Notes: a model not told the origin generated them from the sequence alone. A stretch of 64,000 bases of DNA from Desulfurococcaceae archaeon (GCA_020833225.1 JAJHQS010000001.1:1-64000); one strand, 5' to 3'. Numbered from the stretch's first letter, positions 42,930-52,145 are shown. Made by a program: numbers and translations.

Positions 42930-43532
42930 TTATTTTTCAGGTAGTGTTTTAAAGAGATATGTTTTTTCACTATAACCTTCTTTAGTTATTATCACTACGT
43001 CTACTCCATCTCCTGATAACACGTCTCTCTCAATAACGGTTTTTATGGCTTCTACCGCTATTTTTTCAGCTTCTTCTACTTTTAGGTCTTCGCGGTATTT
43101 AGGTTCAATATAGCCTAGTGCTAGTTGTGAACCTGAACCCACAGCAGCATATTTCTCCTCTATTAGGCTTCCTACAGGATCTAAGACAAATAGTGCAGGG
43201 CCTTCTTCATCATAGCCTCCTACAATTGTTTCTGTAAACATTGGAATTAACTTGTAATTGTAAAGTACTAGTGAGAGTATTTTAGCTAGACTACGTGTCT
43301 TAATATCTCTGCCCACTCTTAACTCGTAAGACTTAGATTCTAACTTTAACAACTTCGTTAAATAACCAACATCACCCATTAGTCCAGCAAAGGCTACACC
43401 AATTCTCCCAGTAATCATGTAGACTTTCTTAGCCTGCTTACTTAGAACAAAACCCTCATATGTAACTCTCTTATCAGTGGCTAATACAACGCCTTCCCTA
43501 GTTTTTAAACCAACGGCTGTTCCCGGTAACAA
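42930..43532 (-). CDS. Proteasome beta subunit, probably non-catalytic
   Basis: This is a 20S proteasome beta-type subunit (about 200 aa). Aligned to Thermoplasma beta, D17 ('ATDKRVT') and K33 are kept, but the position of the catalytic threonine T1 is glycine ('LPGTAVGL' in place of 'TTTVGL'), and there is no real propeptide. It is therefore expected to be a structural subunit, as reported for one of the two beta subunits of Sulfolobus. TTG 43532, 6 nt after GAGGTG, fits best as start. A TATA-like TTCATATAAATACC lies about 40 bp upstream. The catalytic partner is at 49040-49654. Confidence 0.88.
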   Translation of the reverse strand: MLPGTAVGLKTREGVVLATDKRVTYEGFVLSKQAKKVYMITGRIGVAFAGLMGDVGYLTKLLKLESKSYELRVGRDIKTRSLAKILSLVLYNYKLIPMFTETIVGGYDEEGPALFVLDPVGSLIEEKYAAVGSGSQLALGYIEPKYREDLKVEEAEKIAVEAIKTVIERDVLSGDGVDVVIITKEGYSEKTYLFKTLPEK

Positions 43533-43688
43533 ATAAGCCACCTCTATTAGACTCTAAGAGTACTAGAGGTATTTATATGAATAAATCAGATGTGTAGAAA
43601 ACACTTTCACCAATCCCTCTGAGTCTAGTTACGTGAACACTCTACATAAAACAAGCTAGTGCAGAGCATTATTAGTAGAGGGTAAATT

Positions 43689-44297
43689 ATGAAGTGTGAG
43701 TTTTGTGGCGGCATACTCGTCTGGGACTATGAACGTGGAGAAGTAGTATGCTCTCACTGTGGTATTGTTCAAGATAAATTAACCTCAAATGATATTCCTG
43801 GATACGCTGTAAGTGAGAAAGTAGAGCATATGGACTTAAGAGAAAATAGATTTGAAGATAATAGAATAAAAGTATATTCACCTAGATATAGGAGAATTTT
43901 AAGACTATACTTAACTGCGAGTAGAAAGATTAATGGTAAACCATGGCTAGAAGTAGACTATAACAAGTTATTTACAACTGGAAAATTTGTTAAGACAATA
44001 GTGTCATCAGCTTCTATAAAGGCTCGTGAGAGTATTGAGAAATACGGTTACTGGGAACTCGTGAACAGAGGACTCAGAGTACTAGAGAAAGTAAATCCAG
44101 CTCTCTTAGCTAGGAGTGAAAGGTGTAAATACGCACTCGCATACATGGTGACTAAGTTTATAGAGACTGGTAAAATACCCAGTGAAGAGGAGATAGTCTC
44201 GGTATTTAATGTTAGTGGAACTAGTTATAGAAGACTCAGAACAGTAGTTTTAAATATTCAAAATCAACATGTCTTTATGCACTTTAAAAACATGTAA
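43689..44297 (+). CDS. TFIIB-type zinc-ribbon protein (short TFB paralogue)
   Basis: The N-terminus holds a C4 zinc ribbon of the TFB type (C3-x2-C6 and C21-x2-C24, 'CEFCGG...VVCSHCGIVQDK'). It is followed by a short linker and about 120 residues that resemble one helical cyclin-like repeat. At 202 aa it is about 100 residues shorter than a full TFB, so the second cyclin fold and its DNA-reading helix-turn-helix appear missing. It may modulate transcription initiation, as truncated TFB3 does in Sulfolobus, but homology to TFB3 itself is not shown. It starts with ATG after GAGGGTAAATT and lies 42 bp before a GTPase gene. Confidence 0.68.
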   Translation: MKCEFCGGILVWDYERGEVVCSHCGIVQDKLTSNDIPGYAVSEKVEHMDLRENRFEDNRIKVYSPRYRRILRLYLTASRKINGKPWLEVDYNKLFTTGKFVKTIVSSASIKARESIEKYGYWELVNRGLRVLEKVNPALLARSERCKYALAYMVTKFIETGKIPSEEEIVSVFNVSGTSYRRLRTVVLNIQNQHVFMHFKNM

Positions 44298-44338
44298 ATA
44301 AAATAAATTATTTAGGAGTGTAATTATGAAGTGTTAAT

Positions 44339-45334
44339 GTGGCTGTGAAATTTACATATATTAGGAGTTATAGTGAACTTTATGAGTTTATTAATAGAAG
44401 ATTAAAGAAGCTTAAACCTCAACTAGGAGAGCAATTTTCTAGTCTAATGAAGAGAAAACTCAATTACACATATACTACTATACACGTGGAACTTACTAGA
44501 ATACTTAAAGTTTTAAGTGAATTAAAATCTCAGAGAGCATTTTACATAGAATTATACAGAGTTTTCACAGGAGAAAATATAAGTGTATTTGAAAATATAC
44601 TTAAGAAATCTATTAAGCAGCTGAGATCAATATATAACGATATTCTATGCGAAATTGATAAGAGTAAGGATAGATCCCACGAGGCTTATGTAATGAGAAT
44701 TGGCGTAGCAAGAATGCTCTCAATATATAGGAGAATTAATAGGCGTGTTTTAAAACTACGAGAATTTCTCAGCGAGTTAGCTAAAATGCCTGATGTTAGA
44801 GGTGACTACGTTGTCGTTATTGCCGGCTTACCCCAAGTGGGTAAATCAACATTACTCTCTAAATTGACTAATACTAAGCCTGAGATAGGGGTATATCCGT
44901 TCACCACGAAGACTCTAATAGCTGGACACATCAACGTAGAACACTATGGTAAAATAGTATTATTAGATTCTCCAGGCGTATTAGACTCGCCAATTGAGGA
45001 GAAAAACATAATAGAATATAAGACCATCCTAGCTTTGAGGTACCTCGCAGATCACATGATCTACGTGTTCGATTTCACCGAGAACTTTTATTATACACCA
45101 AGAGAACAATTTAACGTGTTTTTCTCGCTTAAGAGTGTTCTTGGGGATAAACCTATAACAGTCGTGTTAAACAAGGTTGATCAATTAATACGTGAACAAA
45201 TTAATAATACTGTTAAATTAATTTATGAAGTAACAGGACTAGAGCCAATACCGATCTCGGCACTTAGCGGAGTGAATTTAGATGTGGTTAAGAAAATACT
45301 AGTAGAGAGCTTTATAAAGAAAACCCAGCATTAG
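44339..45334 (+). CDS. Nog1-like GTPase
   Basis: This is an Obg/Nog1-type GTP-binding protein likely to act in large-subunit ribosome assembly. An N-terminal helical bundle (residues 1-155) precedes the G domain with G1 'GLPQVGKST', G2 'TTKTLI', G3 'LLDSPG', G4 'NKVD' and G5 'SALSG'. Length (331 aa) matches archaeal Nog1-like proteins. The start is GTG 44339. The only strong ribosome-binding site (GGAGTG) serves a three-codon mini-ORF ATG AAG TGT TAA ending 1 nt before this GTG. It overlaps rtcA convergently by 23 bp. Confidence 0.82.
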   Translation: MAVKFTYIRSYSELYEFINRRLKKLKPQLGEQFSSLMKRKLNYTYTTIHVELTRILKVLSELKSQRAFYIELYRVFTGENISVFENILKKSIKQLRSIYNDILCEIDKSKDRSHEAYVMRIGVARMLSIYRRINRRVLKLREFLSELAKMPDVRGDYVVVIAGLPQVGKSTLLSKLTNTKPEIGVYPFTTKTLIAGHINVEHYGKIVLLDSPGVLDSPIEEKNIIEYKTILALRYLADHMIYVFDFTENFYYTPREQFNVFFSLKSVLGDKPITVVLNKVDQLIREQINNTVKLIYEVTGLEPIPISALSGVNLDVVKKILVESFIKKTQH

Positions 45335-46385
45335 TTACTGTGATTACTCCTGGTTTATCGAGATCTCCCTGAATATTGATACTCGTATTAGGTATAAACG
45401 CCTTCGCTACCTCAATAGCTGTTATTGCGTGTAGGGTTACTCGGGCAACTCCTACACTACTAGTACCTCTAGCCAGGAACATGTATGGAATTAGCATATC
45501 AGCCATGTGTCTGTCAAAGGCCATCCCGGTCTCGTAGTCTTCGAGTAGCGTGCGCGCAGCTTCTTCGCCGACAGTTTCAGCGGGTTTACCCTTCTCTCCT
45601 ACAGAGTCTCCTCCTAGCCTAGTACCACTACTTGTATCTAGGTAAACTAATACACCGCTACCTGGACCTAGATGGGGGTCTCTTTCTGGAGGATATGTTT
45701 CTAATTCAACATTATACTCTACATTTATAGTGTTACGTAAAACTCTCAATACGGCATCAGCCTGTCTCTTAGCTACGTGATGTGGGAGTTTCACAGCATG
45801 ACTTATAATGTGTAGTGAAAGAGGTCTACCTCGACTTATGATATTTATTGGTCTCATAGGCTCCTTTAACGGCGTGACTGTGAGTTCTACTATTCCACCA
45901 CCACGTGGATAATGTCCTCTTCTCTTAATCTTGATATCTATGCCTATATTGAATAGTTTTAAGTTATGTTTAAAGACGTGAATCATGTAGTCTATTGGTG
46001 GACTCCACGGTACATTGGTACCTCCACGTAGTATTACTTTAGATCTGCAGTCGGCGTATAGAAGTACTGGCAATATTGCCTGTATTACCAATGAGATGCT
46101 TCCGGCAGTTCCAATGTTAAAATCAAATTCTCCACATAGTCTTTCACGTGGTTTAAATATTAGTGAGGTACTTCCAACATAAGCATTTTCTACCTCACCA
46201 TTTGTGAGCTCGGCAATAGCCTTCACTGCTGTTAAGTGTTGTGGTCTTAGACCTGGATTGTCGCGTTTAGCTCTAATGTTATATATTCTGAGAGGTTTAA
46301 GTGTTAATGCTGAGAACGCCAGAGCATATCTTAATATTTGACCTCCACCTTCACCAAAACTACCATCTATTTCCACTATGCTCAT
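45312..46385 (-). CDS. rtcA: RNA 3'-terminal phosphate cyclase
   Basis: RtcA converts RNA 3'-phosphates to 2',3'-cyclic phosphates with ATP. The N-terminus 'VEIDGSFGEGGGQILRYALAFSALT' and 'NPGLRPQHLTAVKAIAELTNGEVENA' are diagnostic. The catalytic histidine region near the C-terminus is 'GMAFDRHMADMLIPYMFLARGTSSV'. Length (357 aa) is normal. ATG 46385 is used. The start overlaps the end of nadM by 26 bp, so the two are co-transcribed. Confidence 0.93.
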   Translation of the reverse strand: MSIVEIDGSFGEGGGQILRYALAFSALTLKPLRIYNIRAKRDNPGLRPQHLTAVKAIAELTNGEVENAYVGSTSLIFKPRERLCGEFDFNIGTAGSISLVIQAILPVLLYADCRSKVILRGGTNVPWSPPIDYMIHVFKHNLKLFNIGIDIKIKRRGHYPRGGGIVELTVTPLKEPMRPINIISRGRPLSLHIISHAVKLPHHVAKRQADAVLRVLRNTINVEYNVELETYPPERDPHLGPGSGVLVYLDTSSGTRLGGDSVGEKGKPAETVGEEAARTLLEDYETGMAFDRHMADMLIPYMFLARGTSSVGVARVTLHAITAIEVAKAFIPNTSINIQGDLDKPGVITVTNAGFSL

Positions 46386-46899
46386 CAAGACACAGCCTCC
46401 TAACTCTCTCTACACCCCTTATACTGTCAATATATTCTGCTATTTCTGGGGGCACTAGTTCTCTCCACTCATCCCTACCCTGTACTATTAACTCCCGTAC
46501 TCTAGAACCTTGATACTTCTCCGGCTCTACGAGCTTTATTCTCTTAACTTTAAATCCAAGCCACTCATAGAGGTAAAGAACTTGCGGGTTACCAGAAGCA
46601 ACAGCTTCTACTCGTGGAACCATAGATAGCGAGTAAGCTGTCCATGCTGGAGGCATGTTTATGTCTGGTATTGCAATTATCCAAACCCTATTACGCAGAT
46701 TTCTGCGACGTAGTAACTGATCTATCATTTCCATTCGCTCACCAGCTGTAAATGGGTTTTTACAAGTATAGCCCTCCTGCGCGCTTCCAATTGCAATTAT
46801 AACTTCATCATATTCTCCTAGTAGTTGTAATAGGGCTTCGAAATGCCCATTGTGAAAAGGCTGGAATCTCCCTGGAAAAAGCACTCTTCTAATATTCAC
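46360..46899 (-). CDS. nadM: Nicotinamide-nucleotide adenylyltransferase NadM
   Basis: NadM joins NMN and ATP to make NAD. The class motif 'FPGRFQPFHNGHFEAL' (nucleotidyltransferase H-x-G-H type) and 'SAQEGYTCKNPFTAGERMEMI' are present, and the C-terminal 'GSRVRELIVQGRDEWRELVPPEI' matches the ISSTKIR-type region. About 180 aa. The track starts at GTG 46911; GGTGG upstream of GTG 46899 favours the latter. A second paralogue is at 61655-62197. Confidence 0.9.
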   Translation of the reverse strand: MNIRRVLFPGRFQPFHNGHFEALLQLLGEYDEVIIAIGSAQEGYTCKNPFTAGERMEMIDQLLRRRNLRNRVWIIAIPDINMPPAWTAYSLSMVPRVEAVASGNPQVLYLYEWLGFKVKRIKLVEPEKYQGSRVRELIVQGRDEWRELVPPEIAEYIDSIRGVERVRRLCLDEHSGNRW

Positions 46900-46960
46900 A
46901 GCAACCACCACTTATGTTAAAAAATGCATAGTACTATTATTAACTACATGTAATTATCTA

Positions 46961-48898
46961 CTATGATGCTGTAAGATTTAATGAATCTAGGTTTGAAGGA
47001 ACATATATAGCAGAGGCGAATTGCCGTATTTCTTTAGATGTCTTTAATAACATGTAGAGTGCTTGTAGCGCTGATGGTTCGCCATGGTTTATTATGATTT
47101 TCTTTGGTTTTGGAGTAATGCTCTTAACATAGGACACTAGTTCCCTTTGATCACTATGACCACTAAATCCATCAATGCTATGTACTTCTAACTGTACATT
47201 TAGAACTTCTACTTTACCCTCAATAACTACTGGAACCTCCCGAGCACCATCTCTAATTCTTCTACCGAGAGTACCCTCGGCTTGATATCCAACAAATACT
47301 AAGGCACTTCTTGGATCACTCGCTATTAGCCTGAAATAGTCTACAGCAGGTCCGCCATTAAGCATGCCATTTGTAGCGAGTATCACACACGGTCGATCCT
47401 CAACGATGTCTGGCCTCGGAGCCTCTCCCTCTATTAACTTCACGTTTTCAGTGATGAACGGATTTTCGCCTTCAAGTATGAGATCTCTTACACGTTTACT
47501 TAAGTATTCTGGATATTGAAGATGAACAGCTGTAACCTCATTGATAAGGCCTTCAACATATATAGGTATTTCTGGGATCTTTTTCTCCTTCATAGCTTCA
47601 TTTAGAACTAGTAATATTTCTTGTCCTCTACCAACAGAGAATACTGGTATTAATACGACACCTTTCTTCTCGGCGACTTTACTGGTTATTTCAATAAGTC
47701 TCTGCTCGGCTTTTTGACGTTCTTCTTGTAAAGTGGCGCCATATGTACCTTCCATTATGAGAGCCTCTACTCTCGGAAATACTGTGTGTGATTTTGAAAG
47801 CAATCTTGTATCAGCGTATTTAAAGTCGCCAGTATAAACTATATTGTAAAGGCCTGGTCCTATATGTAAATGTGCTATTGCAGAGCCTAGAATATGTCCT
47901 GCATTATACATAGTAAGTTTTATGTCGGGAGCAACATCTGTTACCTCCTCATAGCTAACCGTAATAGTGTGTATTAATGCTGTTGCGAGATCTTTTTCTC
48001 CAAATGGAACACATCTACCAGATCTTTTTGCCACATCTATGAGATCCTTGATCATTATTGCCATAAGCTCTCTCGTAGGCTCTGTAACATATAATGGTCC
48101 ACGATAACCGTATTTATATAGAAAGGGGACTAACCCAGCATGATCTAGGTGTGCGTGTGTTACAATTACAGCATCGAGTTCATCTATCTTAAGAGATTCT
48201 ATATCTACGATTGGATAAGCTCTACTAGGATCTCCGAGCATTCCAATGTTTATTCCAAAATCTAGTAGAACTCTGCTTTCTCTAGTCTCTACTAATATAG
48301 CAGATCTACCCACCTCTTTAAACCCTCCAAGAGCAGTAATTCTAACATAGTTGTTTTTCACTACTACGTCTCTGTGTATTCGTTCACCAAGTTTTCTCAA
48401 AAACTCTAACCTATAAGGTGCTTGTTTCAATATGAGGCTAGTCACCTCTCTCAGCGTTTTTGACTCCAACGGTGAGATCCTCTGAGGCACTATTCTCCAA
48501 CCAGTCTCTGCAAGTATAGATGCCTTAACTTTACCTCCAAGATAGCCTGGTCTAAGAGCTTTAACCCAGACTTCTCCTAGCGCTTCATCAAAAAACATGC
48601 TACTAGGATCTACACCGGCCTCTTTAGGTGATAGCTCTAGTATTTTAGACTTCGCCTCTTCGGGTTTAAGTCTCATATCACTAGTTACTCTTACAACAAT
48701 TCGTTTTCTCACTTTTTTAGCAATGTTTTGTGCTAATGTCTGATTTTCTGCTAATGCCTTTCTATTTCTAACATAAATAGTTATAAATGGACCTTCAAAC
48801 TCTATACTTGCTAACTCGAGCTCAGGGCCTATTTCATCTAAAATATTCTTAAGTAACACTAACTTATTTTTATCTAGCTGTAATCTGCCCGCTTCCAC
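46961..48898 (-). CDS. aCPSF1/FttA, KH-domain beta-CASP ribonuclease and transcription terminator
   Basis: This protein cleaves nascent RNA and terminates transcription in archaea. Two KH-type domains occupy residues 1-180. The metallo-beta-lactamase core follows with 'VTHAHLDHAGLVPFL' (H-x-H-x-D-H) and 'NAGHILGSAIAHLH'. The beta-CASP region has 'LILEGENPFI', 'ILATNGMLNGGPAVDYFRLI' and the final 'SGHSDQRELVSY' and 'IINHGEPSA' ligands. Length (645 aa) is normal. It lies downstream of the catalytic proteasome beta gene, an arrangement seen in other archaea. The 141-bp gap contains a near-palindrome AAATCCATATATATGGGTTT and a TTTAAAAA box that could form an internal promoter. Confidence 0.94.
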   Translation of the reverse strand: MEAGRLQLDKNKLVLLKNILDEIGPELELASIEFEGPFITIYVRNRKALAENQTLAQNIAKKVRKRIVVRVTSDMRLKPEEAKSKILELSPKEAGVDPSSMFFDEALGEVWVKALRPGYLGGKVKASILAETGWRIVPQRISPLESKTLREVTSLILKQAPYRLEFLRKLGERIHRDVVVKNNYVRITALGGFKEVGRSAILVETRESRVLLDFGINIGMLGDPSRAYPIVDIESLKIDELDAVIVTHAHLDHAGLVPFLYKYGYRGPLYVTEPTRELMAIMIKDLIDVAKRSGRCVPFGEKDLATALIHTITVSYEEVTDVAPDIKLTMYNAGHILGSAIAHLHIGPGLYNIVYTGDFKYADTRLLSKSHTVFPRVEALIMEGTYGATLQEERQKAEQRLIEITSKVAEKKGVVLIPVFSVGRGQEILLVLNEAMKEKKIPEIPIYVEGLINEVTAVHLQYPEYLSKRVRDLILEGENPFITENVKLIEGEAPRPDIVEDRPCVILATNGMLNGGPAVDYFRLIASDPRSALVFVGYQAEGTLGRRIRDGAREVPVVIEGKVEVLNVQLEVHSIDGFSGHSDQRELVSYVKSITPKPKKIIINHGEPSALQALYMLLKTSKEIRQFASAIYVPSNLDSLNLTAS

Positions 48899-49039
48899 AT
48901 TAAACCCCTATAACTATTTTTAATGCTATACTCGAGGAGCACAAAGCTCTATAAGTCTAAATCCATATATATGGGTTTTTAAATTTAAAGCTTTTTATAG
49001 GTTTTTTACTTTTAGTTGAGACTATTAAATGAGAGTTGA

Positions 49040-49654
49040 TTATGATAGTGTTTTTCTAAGTTGGATGGATTCCTCTCTTATACCGTCTTTACTTATAACT
49101 ACTACGTCTACTCCTTCACCACTAAAGCCGTCTCTAGAGAGCGCGCTTATAACTGCTTTTACAGCGAGTTTTTTAGCTTCTTCGAGATCCATATTTTCAC
49201 GATAAGAGGATTCAAGGACGCCGAGAGCTATGGGTGAGCCGCTTCCAGTAGACATATATTTCTCGCGGGTTAATGTACCGTAGAGGTCTAGGTAGTATAA
49301 GCTTGGACCATTAGAATCATATCCTCCTAGTAGTAATTGTACTAGAAACGGATATGCTCTTAAGTATATTGATAATAATAGTGATAAGTAGTTTGCTAGG
49401 CTTTTAATTTCAATAGGCTTTTTTAATTGAAGTTCATATCTCCTCGACAAGGCCCTTGCATTTTCAACTAGAAATTGTGCATCAGCGACGAGCCCCGAGA
49501 TCGTCATTGCAGAGTAATTGTTTATTTTAAGGATTTTCTTGACAGTCTTGTGATAGACGGCTGTACCTGCAGTAGCTCTCTTATCTGCCGCCAGTATAAC
49601 AGTGTCTCCTACAACAAGCCCCACGGTTGTGGTCTTTGACTCTACATTATTCAT
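49040..49654 (-). CDS. psmB: Proteasome beta subunit, catalytic
   Basis: This is the active proteasome beta subunit. 'SKTTTVGLVVGDTVILAADKRATAG' gives catalytic T1, with D17 and K33 in place, and 'GSGSPIALG' near the C-terminal half completes the site. The propeptide is very short (MNNVESK) and the residue before T1 is lysine, where most archaeal subunits have glycine. ATG 49654 follows GGTGT by 6 nt. The divergent gene egsA starts 70 bp away; aCPSF1 is downstream. Confidence 0.94.
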   Translation of the reverse strand: MNNVESKTTTVGLVVGDTVILAADKRATAGTAVYHKTVKKILKINNYSAMTISGLVADAQFLVENARALSRRYELQLKKPIEIKSLANYLSLLLSIYLRAYPFLVQLLLGGYDSNGPSLYYLDLYGTLTREKYMSTGSGSPIALGVLESSYRENMDLEEAKKLAVKAVISALSRDGFSGEGVDVVVISKDGIREESIQLRKTLS

Positions 49655-49724
49655 TCTAATACACCTAAGACTAAAACCACAGTTTTTAGACGCGTCAAGA
49701 CTCTTATTAAGCTTAGGGGTATTA

Positions 49725-50792
49725 GTGAGTACACTGAGTACTCACGATATAGAGTTGCCGAAGAAAGTTATTATCGGTAACGGAGCTATTATTAGGATAC
49801 GAGACATCATAGAAGAGATCATTAATTGCGAGGATAACAGTGTTGGAATTGTTACAGGTGAAAACACCTATAGGGTTGGAGGAGTAATTGTAGAAAAAAA
49901 TGTGCGTGAGTGTGCTAAGCCAAAAATACTGATTACTAAGACCTCTACACTAGTTGAGGCTGAAGAGATTAGTGAGGTGGCGAGGAAAGAACAAGTGAAC
50001 TTGGTTATAGGTGTTGGTGGAGGCAAGGTTGTAGATATTGCTAAATACGTGGGGTATAAACTAGGAATACCAGTTATAAGTGTACCACTAGCACCCAGTC
50101 ACGATGGTATAGCAAGCCCTTTTGCTAGTTTAAGGGGTACTAATAAACCCTACAGTATACATGTAGTAACGCCACATGCTATTATAGCAGACATAGATTT
50201 AATATCAAAAGCGCCGAGAAAACTAATACTTTCAGGTATAGGAGATCTACTAGGTAAACTCGTCTCTGTAAGAGATTGGAGGCTTGCACACAGACTCAAA
50301 GGGGAGTATTATGGAGATTATGCAGCTCAATTAGCATTATTAAGTGCTAAACATGTCCTTAAATATCACGAAGTTATTGCTAGTGGTGCACCTGAAGGAG
50401 TACGAATACTTGTTGAAGCACTTATTAGTAGTGGCGTTTCAATGTGTATTGCAGGTTCAAGTAGACCTGCTAGTGGAAGTGAGCATTTATTTAGCCATGC
50501 ACTTGAACTAGTGGCGCCGGGAAAAGCCCTCCACGGAGAAGGAGTAGCCCTCGGCACGATAATAATGCTATACATATATGGAGACCCATTATGGAGGAAA
50601 ATTAGGAGTATTATGAAGAAAATAGGCTTGCCAACTACAGCGAGAGAACTCGGAGTTGATAATGAAGATATTATAAGAGCGCTCACAATTGCTCATACAA
50701 TAAGACCTGAAAGATATACTATTTTAGGTGAAAGTGGGTTAAGCCGAGAGGCAGCTATAAGAGTTTTACGAGAAACAGGTATAATTGAATAG
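49725..50792 (+). CDS. egsA: sn-Glycerol-1-phosphate dehydrogenase
   Basis: This NAD(P)-dependent enzyme makes sn-glycerol-1-phosphate, the archaeal lipid backbone, from dihydroxyacetone phosphate. Motifs are 'IGVGGGKVVDIAKYVGYKLGIPVISVPLAPSHDGIASPFASL' (nucleotide binding) and zinc ligands in 'SGSEHLFSHAL' and 'ALHGEGVALG'. The track ORF extends 41 codons into the psmB promoter; GTG 49725 preceded by AGGGGT gives the normal 355-aa length. Confidence 0.95.
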   Translation: MSTLSTHDIELPKKVIIGNGAIIRIRDIIEEIINCEDNSVGIVTGENTYRVGGVIVEKNVRECAKPKILITKTSTLVEAEEISEVARKEQVNLVIGVGGGKVVDIAKYVGYKLGIPVISVPLAPSHDGIASPFASLRGTNKPYSIHVVTPHAIIADIDLISKAPRKLILSGIGDLLGKLVSVRDWRLAHRLKGEYYGDYAAQLALLSAKHVLKYHEVIASGAPEGVRILVEALISSGVSMCIAGSSRPASGSEHLFSHALELVAPGKALHGEGVALGTIIMLYIYGDPLWRKIRSIMKKIGLPTTARELGVDNEDIIRALTIAHTIRPERYTILGESGLSREAAIRVLRETGIIE

Positions 50793-50867
50793 TTGAATAG
50801 TCCTATAATCTCCGATATCTATAAAAATTCTCACTATTATCATAGTCAAGAACACTCATTAGGTTAT

Positions 50868-51560
50868 TTATGGTCGTTTAAATACTTCACTAAATACTAA
50901 AGCTTGGATCTCGTCTTTGAAGAGCTCGAAGAGGTCAGCTGCAAGGGCTAGTTTAGCGTAATTGATGTTTTCACGTGAAACATATTTACCTGGTATGTTA
51001 ATTGAGAGTTTTTTCTCACTAGAATTATAGTCTATAGTTATGTCCTCTTGAGGTATTTTTAAATGCCTCGAGATCAGGGCTTTCACCTTATCCTCGAAGC
51101 TTTCAAGTTTCTTGATAATTTTAACCTTATATATTAGAGTTTTACCTGCAAGAGGATGGTTAAAATCAATAATAACACGTCCACCGCCAATTTGTTTAAC
51201 AATACCCTGAGAGCCATTTATTTCAACAATATCACCTATGCGTGGTGTGTAGCCTCGTCTTTGTAATTCACGTAGACTATAAATTCTTACTTTCTCAGGA
51301 TTTCTCTCACCAAAAGCCTTGCTTGGAGGTACTTCTACTTCTCCTTCAACGTTTTCACTTGAATTTAAAATCCACTCTTCTACCACGCTGTTTATCCAGT
51401 TCTTGCCGAGAACTATTAATGTTGGCCCATACAGCTTACTTGCATCATATACGTTTTCCTGCTTTGCAAGGTCAGCGTTAGTGGTGTCTAGCAGAGCCCC
51501 TGTTTCTTTAATTCTCACAGTGTATTCTACTAGTATAAAGTCACCCTTATTAAACGGCAT
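50868..51560 (-). CDS. FKBP-type peptidyl-prolyl isomerase (SlyD-like)
   Basis: This is a predicted proline isomerase and chaperone. The N-terminal FKBP domain ('GDFILVEYTVRIKETGALLDTT', 'EVEVPPSKAFGERNPEKV') is interrupted by an IF insert, and 'VIIDFNHPLAGKTLIYKVKIIK' is the typical end. A C-terminal extension of about 75 residues ('ESFEDKVKALISRHL...') is found in long archaeal FKBPs. ATG 51560, 6 nt after GAGGTG, is preferred over GTG 51569. Confidence 0.9.
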   Translation of the reverse strand: MPFNKGDFILVEYTVRIKETGALLDTTNADLAKQENVYDASKLYGPTLIVLGKNWINSVVEEWILNSSENVEGEVEVPPSKAFGERNPEKVRIYSLRELQRRGYTPRIGDIVEINGSQGIVKQIGGGRVIIDFNHPLAGKTLIYKVKIIKKLESFEDKVKALISRHLKIPQEDITIDYNSSEKKLSINIPGKYVSRENINYAKLALAADLFELFKDEIQALVFSEVFKRP

Positions 51561-51715
51561 ATGTGGCACCTCTAGTTACTCTAACCCGCATATTTACAGT
51601 ACACCATGAATACCTCCACTACAATCTAAGCTTATAAACCTATAACAGACTACTATCTTAGCAGAACATTTAACTACAAATCTACTGGTATGTTACAATT
51701 ACGAGGTGTATAGGA

Positions 51716-51946
51716 GTGAGTGAGACTGCGCATAAAATACTCGAAGAGAACTTAGGTAATAGCGTATTAATAAAGACTAGAGAAGGCGTGTTAATAAGAG
51801 GTAGATTAAAGAGCTTTGATCAACACTTAAACGTGGTTTTAGAAGAAGCAGAAGAGTTATTAAAAGATGGCTCAACTAGGAAACTAGGAGTAGTAATTAT
51901 ACGAGGAGACACTATTATCCTTGTCTCGCCTACAGCAAGTAGCTAG
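51716..51946 (+). CDS. Sm-like RNA-binding protein (LSm)
   Basis: This 76-residue archaeal LSm protein forms heptameric rings that bind U-rich RNA. Sm1 is 'NSVLIKTREGVLIRGRLKSFDQHLNVVLEEAEE' and Sm2 is 'LGVVIIRGDTIILVSP'. It starts at GTG. The gene for L37e follows 10 bp later, a pairing conserved in archaea. Confidence 0.93.
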   Translation: MSETAHKILEENLGNSVLIKTREGVLIRGRLKSFDQHLNVVLEEAEELLKDGSTRKLGVVIIRGDTIILVSPTASS

Positions 51947-51956
51947 GTGAGTATAG

Positions 51957-52145
51957 TTGGTTAAAGGAACTACTAGTTTTGGTAAACATGGCAGGAGTAA
52001 GACTCACATTAGATGTAGAAGGTGTGGTAGACATAGTTTTAATGTGGCTAAAGGTTATTGTGCGGCTTGCGGGTTTGGTAGAAGTAAGAGAATTAGACGC
52101 TATAGTTGGCAAAATAAAAAAGTTAATAGAATACGTGTTGTTTAG
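51957..52145 (+). CDS. rpl37e: 50S ribosomal protein L37e
   Basis: This small zinc-ribbon ribosomal protein (62 aa) has four cysteines in '[38 protein letters not shown]' and the canonical N-terminus '[15 protein letters not shown]'. It starts at TTG 10 bp after LSm. dnaG follows after about 70 bp. Confidence 0.96.
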   Translation: MVKGTTSFGKHGRSKTHIRCRRCGRHSFNVAKGYCAACGFGRSKRIRRYSWQNKKVNRIRVV

